From: PVC group bacterium
GTDB lineage: Bacteria > Verrucomicrobiota > Kiritimatiellia > CAIKKV01 > PXCX01
Assembly: GCA_003567575.1 (NCBI GenBank)
Contig: PWZG01000214.1
Coordinates: forward strand, 1 to 12,576
Length of the DNA: 12,576 nt
Direction: 5' to 3'
Shown: piece by piece, positions 1 to 6,181 of the stretch
Numbering within the stretch: the stretch's first letter is position 1
Layout of the letters: every line of letters begins with the position of its first letter
Program-made: the position numbers and the translations under genes
The notes under the pieces: generated by a model
What the model was told of the DNA's origin: nothing
Seen by the model: only the letters and a program-made list of their open reading frames with translations
Database searches by the model: none

Positions 1-33
1 TTTATACAGCACGGCGATAACATCTGAAACCAT
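1..33 (-). CDS. Possible 5' end of a divergent gene, cut by the window edge
   Basis: On the minus strand an ATG at 33-31 opens a frame that runs off the window and would encode MVSDVIAVLYK. A GTG at 45-43 is an alternative start in the same frame, and a stop lies further upstream at 63-61. The short peptide looks like an ordinary protein N-terminus, but there is no Shine-Dalgarno site before it. The opposite strand has a competing open frame from position 2 to a TGA at 86-88, which could be the tail of an upstream + strand gene. I cannot decide between these two readings from so little sequence. Confidence 0.2.
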   Translation of the reverse strand, partial: MVSDVIAVLYK

Positions 34-102
34 AATGGATATCACAAGTCGCGCGAAACATCAAGCCGGAATTATCGACCGGGTCTGAGCGAGCAGGGAA
101 AC

Positions 103-118
103 AGGCAAATTGTTGCCT
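103..118. promoter_or_regulatory. Small perfect inverted repeat, possible operator
   Basis: AGGCAA and TTGCCT form a perfect 6-base inverted repeat around the 4-base centre ATTG. Its last base is the first base of the TTGACA box at 118-123, so a protein bound here would sit on the -35 region of the candidate promoter of the next gene. It is short enough to arise by chance. No protein is known to bind it. Confidence 0.3.
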
Positions 119-146
119 TGACATACCTCGCTATTTAGGTTAGCTT
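118..146 (+). promoter_or_regulatory. Candidate sigma-70 promoter of the alpha-CTD/sigma-4 gene
   Basis: A perfect TTGACA -35 box at 118-123 is followed after 17 bases by TAGCTT at 141-146, a weak -10 with three of six consensus bases. TATGAT at 155-160 is a better -10 sequence but has no -35 at a suitable distance. The 5' leader would be about 110-120 bases. The -35 box is convincing; the -10 assignment is uncertain. Confidence 0.35.
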
Positions 147-255
147 TACATATTTATGATTTTGATGGCCTGATTTTTGTCCGGTATACGTGTACTTGTA
201 CTGCGCGCCGGTTTGACCGGGAAACAATTCGACAAAAGGCGGGCATACAATCTAC

Positions 256-261
256 AAGAGG
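256..261 (+). promoter_or_regulatory. Shine-Dalgarno site that selects the TTG start at 267
   Basis: AAGAGG lies 5 bases before a TTG at 267-269. The longer in-frame start, a TTG at 177, has no such site and would add 30 residues of low-complexity, unconserved-looking sequence. I therefore place the start of the following gene at 267. Confidence 0.6.
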
Positions 262-266
262 CTATT

Positions 267-1334
267 TTGACAAAACGTGCATTTAAACATCTTTCCGTAC
301 CGGCGACACCTCGTGCCGTCATTGATGATTGGCCGGTGAAATCGGCGGGTTTGCCGCCGCGCATAGTCAACGCCTGCCGACGCCATGATATCGACACCGT
401 GCGCGAGCTGCGGGCGATACCGGGCGAAGACCTGATGAAAATGCGTAGCTTGGGCGCCCGTTCGCTGACGGAAGTCCAGGAGTTCTTCGATTTTTGCCGA
501 CAGCTCGAACGCGGTCGTGTCCGATTTGAATCGGCGCCGGTTTTGTTGCGCCGTTTTTTGAATGAGACTTCTTTCGCGGTGTTGATTGAGCGGTATGGCT
601 TGAACACGCGCGGTTGTTCCCTGACTCCCGGCGCAACGTTGGATACGATCGGACAGCATTTCGGGTTAACGCGGGAACGGGTGCGTCAGCAGATTGCAGA
701 GATCCATGCTGAACTGGGCACGCATCTTGCCCAGACCTGTTTGAAGCCGCTGGTTGCCTGTTACGCTGACTTCATGCGCACGCGCGACGGAGTCGCCGGC
801 CCTGAAGATCTTGAGGCCGTTCCCTTCCTGAACTGGCTTAAGGGACTCAATCCCTGTCGTATGCTGCTGTTGCTGACAGAGTTGCAATCAAGCATTATAT
901 TACGTGGCGGTCTCTTCACGATTCTTGCCCCGGATATGTTGGAGGATATTGAAAAAATTGCGGTTCGCTATTTACATCGTTATCCAAAACCGCAACGTGT
1001 AAGCGACGTTATCGCGGAGTTCGAGGAACAAGGCTGGTTCCGCAAATGGCCGTCATTTCAACCGCGTTTGGTTGTTAAAGTGATCGAGAATTCGCCATTG
1101 TTCGGCGCCACGCATGATGATTTCTACTTCCTTTATCCGGAAGGCGCCGTCTACTTGCTGGCTACATTGATCTCGGAGTTTCCCCGGCCGGTACGTCAAA
1201 GCGTGCTGATCAATCGTTTTAACGAAGAAGTCAAACCCGTCAGCCGCCGTGACGACGCTTATGTAACGGAATTGTTGACCCGTTCATCGGTTTTCATACG
1301 TGGCCGTGACGGGACGTACCGTCTTCGAAAATGA
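267..1334 (+). CDS. RNA-polymerase-like regulator: alpha-CTD helix-hairpin-helix fused to sigma-70 region 4 and C-terminal winged helices
   Basis: Protein of 355 residues, probably a cytoplasmic DNA-binding transcription regulator. Residues 24-75 match the C-terminal domain of RNA polymerase alpha. Aligned to E. coli alpha, the UP-element contacts R265, N268, G296, S299 and E302 correspond to R32, N35, G63, S66 and E69, and K298 is R65. Residues 101-150 match sigma-70 region 4; the recognition helix TRERVRQ (135-141) is the same as the -35-reading helix TRERIRQ of sigma-70 apart from I to V. Residues about 225-290 and 293-355 each look like a winged helix ending in a beta-rich wing (FYFLYPE and GTYRLRK), possibly HARE-HTH-like. 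Sigma regions 2 and 3 and the alpha N-terminal domain are absent, so it is neither a sigma factor nor an alpha subunit. A TTG start at 267 is preferred over TTG at 177 because of its Shine-Dalgarno site. Domain calls for the first half are firm; the C-terminal fold and the biological role are inference. Confidence 0.85.
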   Translation: MTKRAFKHLSVPATPRAVIDDWPVKSAGLPPRIVNACRRHDIDTVRELRAIPGEDLMKMRSLGARSLTEVQEFFDFCRQLERGRVRFESAPVLLRRFLNETSFAVLIERYGLNTRGCSLTPGATLDTIGQHFGLTRERVRQQIAEIHAELGTHLAQTCLKPLVACYADFMRTRDGVAGPEDLEAVPFLNWLKGLNPCRMLLLLTELQSSIILRGGLFTILAPDMLEDIEKIAVRYLHRYPKPQRVSDVIAEFEEQGWFRKWPSFQPRLVVKVIENSPLFGATHDDFYFLYPEGAVYLLATLISEFPRPVRQSVLINRFNEEVKPVSRRDDAYVTELLTRSSVFIRGRDGTYRLRK

Positions 1335-1429
1335 TGACGACATACGATGGCGTTCCGCAATTTAGCAGCCGGACTTCCGGATCGTTTCTATTCACTCACG
1401 TTACGCCCCATGGCATGGAACGCCCATGA
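1331..1429 (+). CDS. Short bridging ORF, possible coupling peptide
   Basis: An ATG at 1331 (second ATG at 1334) overlaps the stop of the preceding gene as ATGA and opens a 32-codon frame. Its TGA at 1427-1429 overlaps the ATG of the permease gene, again as ATGA. The peptide starts MMTTYDGVPQ, resembles nothing I know and has no Shine-Dalgarno site. The double overlap suits terminating ribosomes re-initiating across an otherwise untranslated gap. This matters because the permease start also lacks a Shine-Dalgarno site. Chance remains the simplest explanation. Confidence 0.2.
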   Translation: MMTTYDGVPQFSSRTSGSFLFTHVTPHGMERP

Positions 1430-2535
1430 AGTTGATCGACCGTTATCTGCTCCGTGAATATCTCGGCGCAACCGCCTACTGTTTGGCGGCATTTTTAATG
1501 CTGTACGTGGTCATCGATATGTTCGAACGATTACCGGATTTTATGGACGCCGGCATATCCTGGTCCCGGATTGCTTTGTTTTATGCGCATTTTCTGGTGG
1601 CGATTAACGGGCCGACCTCGTTTTTCGCATTGATCCTCCCTATTTCCATGCTGTTGGGTTTGCTGTATGCGCTGTTCGGATTCAGCCGTCACAACGAGCT
1701 GACGGCGATGCGCTCATGCGGCATCAGTTTGTCGCGATTGATGTTGCCTTTTCTGGTGGTGGCCTGCGCCGCCGCATTGCTGTGTCTGTTCGTTCAGGAA
1801 AAAGTCGCTCCACAGGCCAGCTTACAGGTTGAGGCGATGGTGCGGGTATTGCGCGGCGCGCCGGAGGAGGAGCCTTCGCTGAAACAGCACCCGTTCTATC
1901 ACCGGCCGACACGGCGGCAATGGAACATCGGTTCCCTTAATCCGCGGACGCCGACTGTCCTGGACAACGTCCGGATAGTCACCGAACGGGATGATCATTC
2001 ACGCGCCTCGGAATTGACCGCGGAACGCGCCGAATGGCTTGACGGAAGCTGGTGGTTTTTTGGCGCCGCGACTCGTTATTTCGATGTCGACGGCCGGCCG
2101 CTGGGACCGCCGTCGCCGTCGGTGTTGCCGCTGGAAAAACGCGATTACACCGAGTCGCCCAAAGATATATTGCTCGGCATCCGAAGCTGGGATCTTTTCT
2201 CCGCGCTTGAGATGTGGAATTTTATTCGCAGCCACCCGGACCTGTCGCCGGAGGACCGCGCGCGACGGCTTGTCGACCTGCATATTCGTCTTGCCATGCC
2301 CTGGGTCTGTCTGATCGTAACCTTGCTTGGCATTCCCGGTGGTGTGCATACCCATAGGCAGGGAGCGCTGGCGGGTATTTTGACCGCCATCTTCTTTCTG
2401 TTCGTTTATTACACACTGCTTCAGACCGGTAATTATCTGGGCAAACGCTTGATCATTCCGCCCTGGGCCGGTGCATGGTTTCCGAATGTATTGTTTTTCA
2501 TCGCCAGTTTACATATGATTCGTCGTCTTAAGTGA
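1426..2535 (+). CDS. LptF/LptG family permease (YjgP/YjgQ)
   Basis: Inner-membrane subunit of 369 residues. In the known family it pairs with the ATPase LptB to extract lipopolysaccharide from the inner membrane and feed it to the periplasmic LptC/LptA bridge. The N-terminus MKLIDRYLLREYL is characteristic. I see three membrane segments at about 12-32, 52-80 and 103-123, then a periplasmic beta-jellyroll-type domain at about 125-283, then three more at about 284-303, 313-333 and 345-365: the standard six-helix LptF/G plan at normal length. Conserved features include NELTAMRSCGIS (90-101), after the second helix, and VAPQA (127-131). I cannot say whether it is the LptF or the LptG paralogue, so no symbol is given; the partner permease and lptB are not in the window. 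The start has no Shine-Dalgarno site and may depend on re-initiation. The pilT start follows 15 bases after the stop. Confidence 0.9.
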   Translation: MKLIDRYLLREYLGATAYCLAAFLMLYVVIDMFERLPDFMDAGISWSRIALFYAHFLVAINGPTSFFALILPISMLLGLLYALFGFSRHNELTAMRSCGISLSRLMLPFLVVACAAALLCLFVQEKVAPQASLQVEAMVRVLRGAPEEEPSLKQHPFYHRPTRRQWNIGSLNPRTPTVLDNVRIVTERDDHSRASELTAERAEWLDGSWWFFGAATRYFDVDGRPLGPPSPSVLPLEKRDYTESPKDILLGIRSWDLFSALEMWNFIRSHPDLSPEDRARRLVDLHIRLAMPWVCLIVTLLGIPGGVHTHRQGALAGILTAIFFLFVYYTLLQTGNYLGKRLIIPPWAGAWFPNVLFFIASLHMIRRLK

Positions 2536-2550
2536 AGGAGTATCCTGACT

Positions 2551-3642
2551 ATGACTATTTTAGCCGATTTACTGCAATTGGCCGCGAAACAAGAAGCTTC
2601 GGACGTTCACCTTAAATCGGGACGCCGCCCTTTTTTCCGCAGGAACGGCGTATTAATGGAAAGCGAATTTGAATTGTTGAGCGCCGATGCGCTACAGTTG
2701 ATCGGCGAAAACATCATTCCGGAACGCCAGCGTCAAGATTTCGTCGCCGGCCGCGAAGTGGACTTTTCGTTTTTCGAAGAAGGCGCCGGCCGATTTCGTG
2801 TCAACGCCTTCCTGGCCCAGGGGATACCGACGTTCGCCTTGCGACATGTACAGGAAAGCATCCCGTCCTTCGAAGAATTGAATCTGCCGCTACAATTACA
2901 GCAACTGGCATTGGAACCACGCGGCATCATCATCGTTGCGGGCACGACCGGCAGCGGTAAGTCCACCACCCTGGCAGCCATGATCCAACATATTAACGAG
3001 CAATCATCCAGCCGGATTATTTCCATCGAAGATCCCATCGAATATTTGTTTCATGACGAACGCAGCGTGATCACGCAGCGCGAAGTCGGCATCGATACAC
3101 ACGATTTTCATGCCGGATTGAAGTTCATCTTGCGGCAGGACCCGGACGTTATCATGGTGGGCGAAATGCGCGATAAAATGGGATTTTCCACGGCGCTGTC
3201 AGCGGCGGAAACAGGGCACTTGATTTTAACGACGTTGCATGCCGGTAATTCATCCCAGGCGATTTACCGTATGCTGGAGTTTTTTCCATCGGGCGACCAT
3301 GAGCGCGCGCGAATGGCACTGGCGGGTAATTTGCGCGCCATCATCTGCCAACGCTTGATTCAGTCGGTAGACGACAGTGTCGTTCCGGCGGTGGAAATCC
3401 TTATCAATACGTCTACTGTCCGCAATTTACTCGAAAAGAACAAACTTGAAATAATTTCGTCGGCCATCGAAACCGGGGCCGGCGATGGTATGCAATCATT
3501 CAATCAGTCGATTTACAAGCTGATCAAGAGCGGCATGATTACCGAGGAGGCGGGCATGCGTCACGCCACCAACCCACAGGCGTTGAAAATGAATCTAAAG
3601 GGTATTATGCTGGATGAAGACAAGCGGATTCTTGCAACCTGA
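2551..3642 (+). CDS. pilT: PilT/PilU family type IV pilus retraction ATPase
   Basis: Hexameric cytoplasmic motor of 363 residues that, in the family, powers type IV pilus retraction and twitching. It has an N-terminal PAS-like region (SDVHLKSG, 17-24), Walker A GTTGSGKST (131-139), the Asp box around ED at 160-161, Walker B DPDVIMVGEMRD with catalytic E205, and the His box TGHLILTTLH (221-230). Length is typical. STVRNLLEK (288-296) stands where PilT has its AIRNLIRE motif, but the C-terminal GMQSFNQSIYKL is closer to PilU, so the PilT/PilU split is uncertain. After GEMRD the usual L/R-E-T is replaced by K209-M-G. A good AAGGAG lies at 2535-2540, overlapping the permease stop codon, 10 bases before the ATG. 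No pilin or other pilus gene is present, so its placement in a lipid-gene run is odd. The stop overlaps the next start as TGATG. Confidence 0.9.
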   Translation: MTILADLLQLAAKQEASDVHLKSGRRPFFRRNGVLMESEFELLSADALQLIGENIIPERQRQDFVAGREVDFSFFEEGAGRFRVNAFLAQGIPTFALRHVQESIPSFEELNLPLQLQQLALEPRGIIIVAGTTGSGKSTTLAAMIQHINEQSSSRIISIEDPIEYLFHDERSVITQREVGIDTHDFHAGLKFILRQDPDVIMVGEMRDKMGFSTALSAAETGHLILTTLHAGNSSQAIYRMLEFFPSGDHERARMALAGNLRAIICQRLIQSVDDSVVPAVEILINTSTVRNLLEKNKLEIISSAIETGAGDGMQSFNQSIYKLIKSGMITEEAGMRHATNPQALKMNLKGIMLDEDKRILAT

Positions 3643-4940
3643 TGAAGAATTCCGCCTCCGCCACCACCACGTCGCGCGTTGCCGTCACCGGGATGGGGTG
3701 TATCACCCCCGCCGGCAACAACGTGACGGCGCTCTGGGACAGTCTGTCAACGCGCCGCCACGCGATCCGTCAACGCATTCCCGACGGCTTTCCCGACGCA
3801 GCGGTGCGTTGCCGGTGGGGCTCGTTTATCGAGAATGATAGCGTGAATGAGGCCTGGCCCGGTCCCGACCGTTGCGGCGGCGATCGCACCAGCGATCTAC
3901 TGACGATTGCCGCCGACCAGGCGTTGCGCCAGGCGGGCATACCGGCGGCGCCGGAACTGGGCGCCGGCGTTGGCGTCATTATCGGTTCCGGCGCCGGCGC
4001 CACCGAGGCGCTTTTCGACGCGTATCATACATTTTTCGCAAAAGGCGCCACACGCATGCGTCCAACGGCGGTCCCGCGCTGCATGGCCAATTCCCTTTCC
4101 TCACGGATCGCCATCCGTTACGGGCTTACCGGGCCCAATTACGTGGTGGCATCGGCTTGTGCATCGTCAACGGTTGCCATCGGAACGGCCTTTCGCATGC
4201 TGCGCCACGGCATGGCCGAACGCATGGTTTGCGGTGGCGTCGAAACGGTTTTCGATCCGGTCACGCGCAGCGCATGGGAACGTTTGGGCGTTCTGTCGCG
4301 GCGCAAGGATGCAGCGCACGCGGTATTACCGTACGACCAGCGCCGCGATGGATTCGTCCTCGGTGAAGGCGCCGGTGTCCTGGTATTGGAAACGGTGGCC
4401 GCGGCACGTCGTCGCGGCGCGGTTATTCTCGGCGAAATCGCCGGTTATGGCGAAGCTTCGGATGCCACCCATCTTACCCTGCCGGACGCCGCCGGAGAAG
4501 CCCGATCAATGACGGCGGCGCTTGATAATGCCGATATTCAGCCGGCGGACATCGATGCGATACTGGGGCACGGCACGGCGACGGCGGCCAGCGATCGCAG
4601 CGAAAGCCTGGCCATAAAGAATGTTTTCGGTTCCGCAACGGATCGTATCCCGGTACTCGGTCTTAAAGCGTTGTGGGGCCACCTGCTGGGTGCATCGGGC
4701 GCCGTCGAATCCATCGCGGGACTGCAAATACTGCGCGCCCGGCAAATGCCGCCCGATCCGATAGAGGAAAGGGAATCCGATCCGGAGTGCGCGTTGCGGT
4801 TCGGTCCGAACCGTGCAACCGATGCGCCGCTGAAGTATATCATGAAAAACAGTTTTGCATTCGGCGGCAACAATGCCGTGCTGATTTTCCGCCATAGCGA
4901 TTTGGTATCCCCGCGGCGGTCTGCCTCCCGTAACCCGTAA
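3642..4940 (+). CDS. Beta-ketoacyl-ACP synthase, FabF/KAS II type
   Basis: Thiolase-fold condensing enzyme of 432 residues, which would extend an acyl chain by decarboxylative condensation with malonyl-ACP. The Cys-His-His triad is complete: C173 in SACASS, H310 in GHGTAT and H347 in LWGHLLGASG, with K342 just before it. The C-terminal NSFAFGGNNA (403-412) matches the family motif NSFGFGGTN. The usual HGTGT is HGTAT here, and there is a tail of about 15 residues beyond the normal end. It starts one base inside the pilT stop (TGATG) without a clear Shine-Dalgarno site, so translation is probably coupled. An acyl carrier protein and an acyltransferase follow directly. That context points to a specialised synthase for an envelope lipid, not to the housekeeping FabF, although primary FabF cannot be excluded. 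No ketoreductase or dehydratase is nearby. Confidence 0.88.
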   Translation: MKNSASATTTSRVAVTGMGCITPAGNNVTALWDSLSTRRHAIRQRIPDGFPDAAVRCRWGSFIENDSVNEAWPGPDRCGGDRTSDLLTIAADQALRQAGIPAAPELGAGVGVIIGSGAGATEALFDAYHTFFAKGATRMRPTAVPRCMANSLSSRIAIRYGLTGPNYVVASACASSTVAIGTAFRMLRHGMAERMVCGGVETVFDPVTRSAWERLGVLSRRKDAAHAVLPYDQRRDGFVLGEGAGVLVLETVAAARRRGAVILGEIAGYGEASDATHLTLPDAAGEARSMTAALDNADIQPADIDAILGHGTATAASDRSESLAIKNVFGSATDRIPVLGLKALWGHLLGASGAVESIAGLQILRARQMPPDPIEERESDPECALRFGPNRATDAPLKYIMKNSFAFGGNNAVLIFRHSDLVSPRRSASRNP

Positions 4941-4956
4941 TCGATTAACCACGCCC

Positions 4957-4962
4957 AAGGAG
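4957..4962 (+). promoter_or_regulatory. Shine-Dalgarno site that selects the ACP start at 4970
   Basis: AAGGAG ends only 1 base before the ATG at 4964 but 7 bases before the in-frame ATG at 4970. Normal spacing favours the second ATG, which shortens the protein by two residues. Confidence 0.65.
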
Positions 4963-4969
4963 AATGCTG

Positions 4970-5233
4970 ATGCCCCATGAAGCCACGCTCAAACGAATCG
5001 GCGCCGTTATACGTCGTTCACTGTCGGATCTACCTAATCTGCCCGACGCCGGACTGCTTCAGGAATCTACCCCGCTGGATGCGCTGGGACTTGATTCCCT
5101 TACGGTCCTCGATCTGGTTTACGATCTTCAACAGGAATTCCAATGCGAAGGCGACATGCGTGACCTGACAGGATTACGAACGCTCGGCGATCTGGCCATC
5201 TATCTGGAAGCCATGGAAGGATCCGATTCCTGA
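4970..5233 (+). CDS. Acyl carrier protein
   Basis: Small carrier of 87 residues (start at 4970; see the Shine-Dalgarno entry). The motif ALGLDSLTVLDLV contains S43, the expected site of 4'-phosphopantetheine attachment, followed by the hydrophobic helix II that docks with synthases and acyltransferases. Acidic residues are frequent around helix II and toward the C-terminus, as usual for ACPs, but the N-terminal helix is basic (KRIGAVIRR), unlike housekeeping AcpP. With the synthase just upstream and the acyltransferase overlapping by one base downstream (TGATG), it is most likely a dedicated carrier for this cassette. The identity as an ACP is secure; which acyl chain it carries is unknown. 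Confidence 0.88.
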   Translation: MPHEATLKRIGAVIRRSLSDLPNLPDAGLLQESTPLDALGLDSLTVLDLVYDLQQEFQCEGDMRDLTGLRTLGDLAIYLEAMEGSDS

Positions 5234-6144
5234 TGATGCGCGACATCCGTCAGCGAGGTGAATATCTCCTTGCGCGCATAGGGCTATCGACGTTTCGCCG
5301 CCTTCCCCTACCTGCAGCCACAGGGATGGCACATGCCATCGCCGATACCTTTTACGCGATGTGCCGGCAACGCCGCCGGATTGCCGTCAACAACATACTC
5401 GGCGCGGGCATCGTCAGCGAGCCCAAAGCAGCGCGTTTGATGGCAAGACAATCGTTCAGACACTTTGCGGAATTGCTGGTGGAGACCCTGCATGCCGATA
5501 AGCTGACCGCGAACGACAACAATTTTTCGTGGGAAATCCATCCTGACAGTCAACCCTTGCTGGATGATCCTAAGCGGAAATTCATTCTGGCATCCGGCCA
5601 TCTCGGCAGCTGGGAAATCGGCGCCCAAGCATTATCGCATCGCAAACCGATCACCGCCGTCGCGCGCAATGTCAATAATCCGTACGTCGACCGATACCTG
5701 AAAAAAATCAACCCCCGCCGACGCATCCGGCAGATATCCAAATACGGTGGCCAGCCGTTTCGCATGCTGAGCATGGTTAACGACGGCGAAATCCTGGCGT
5801 TAATGATTGACCAACACGCGCGTCAACAGTCGGTGTGGGTGGATTTTTTTGACCGGCCGGTCGCCTGTTACACCGCTGTCGCGCTGTTACCCCTGGTTTT
5901 ACGTTGCCCGCTCTGTTTTGCAAGCTGTATCCGCACCGCCGCCGGCCAATACCGTATGACATTAAGCGAGCCCCTTTCCGTCGAACGTACCGGCGACCGG
6001 AATGCCGATGTCCGGCGTGTTTTGGGCGATCTCAATCAACGGCTGGAAACCGCGATTCGCCGGTATCCGGAACAATACCTATGGGCACACCGTCGTTGGC
6101 GTACATTACCGCCTCATCACGTGGATTGGCGGCAAAATCCGTAA
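5233..6144 (+). CDS. LpxL/HtrB-like lysophospholipid (lipid A type) acyltransferase
   Basis: Protein of 303 residues in the late lipid A acyltransferase family, which transfers an acyl chain from acyl-ACP to a glycolipid at the inner membrane. The catalytic HX4E motif is H123 to E128 in SGHLGSWEIG. Other family blocks are MIDQH (191-195) followed by VWVDFFDRPV, and PEQYLWAHRRWR (279-290). Length is typical. The N-terminal segment (about 15-45) is only moderately hydrophobic, so membrane attachment may be peripheral. ATG at 5233 overlaps the ACP stop, and a second ATG at 5236 is possible. Adjacent ACP and synthase genes suggest they supply its donor. The acceptor could be lipid A or another envelope lipid; sequence alone does not tell. 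The -35 box of the gltB promoter starts at the base after its stop codon. Confidence 0.87.
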   Translation: MMRDIRQRGEYLLARIGLSTFRRLPLPAATGMAHAIADTFYAMCRQRRRIAVNNILGAGIVSEPKAARLMARQSFRHFAELLVETLHADKLTANDNNFSWEIHPDSQPLLDDPKRKFILASGHLGSWEIGAQALSHRKPITAVARNVNNPYVDRYLKKINPRRRIRQISKYGGQPFRMLSMVNDGEILALMIDQHARQQSVWVDFFDRPVACYTAVALLPLVLRCPLCFASCIRTAAGQYRMTLSEPLSVERTGDRNADVRRVLGDLNQRLETAIRRYPEQYLWAHRRWRTLPPHHVDWRQNP

Positions 6145-6172
6145 TTGACAATACTCGCGATGACGTTAGAAT
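6145..6172 (+). promoter_or_regulatory. Near-consensus sigma-70 promoter for gltB
   Basis: Perfect TTGACA (6145-6150), a 16-base spacer and TAGAAT (6167-6172, five of six consensus bases). Transcription would start near 6178-6180, that is 2-4 bases before the gltB ATG at 6182. There is no Shine-Dalgarno sequence before the ATG. The promoter follows the acyltransferase stop immediately and therefore separates gltB from the upstream run. Confidence 0.65.
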
Positions 6173-6181
6173 ATTTTGCCC

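Noticed and set aside
177..266. 30-codon N-terminal extension of the alpha-CTD/sigma-4 protein from a TTG at 177
   Set aside because: No Shine-Dalgarno site lies before 177, while AAGAGG sits 5 bases before the TTG at 267. The extra residues match no domain.
267..272. TTGACA overlapping the start codon of the first gene, as a second promoter
   Set aside because: There is no -10-like sequence 16-18 bases downstream; the match is explained by the TTG start followed by ACA.
1999..2416. Long open frames on the opposite strand of the permease gene
   Set aside because: They lie antisense to a well-supported gene, share no recognisable motif and are the usual by-product of high GC codon third positions.
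3872..4512. Alternative-frame + strand ORFs of 164 and 201 residues inside the KAS gene
   Set aside because: Arginine- and histidine-rich translations with no domains, wholly inside a gene with an intact catalytic triad.
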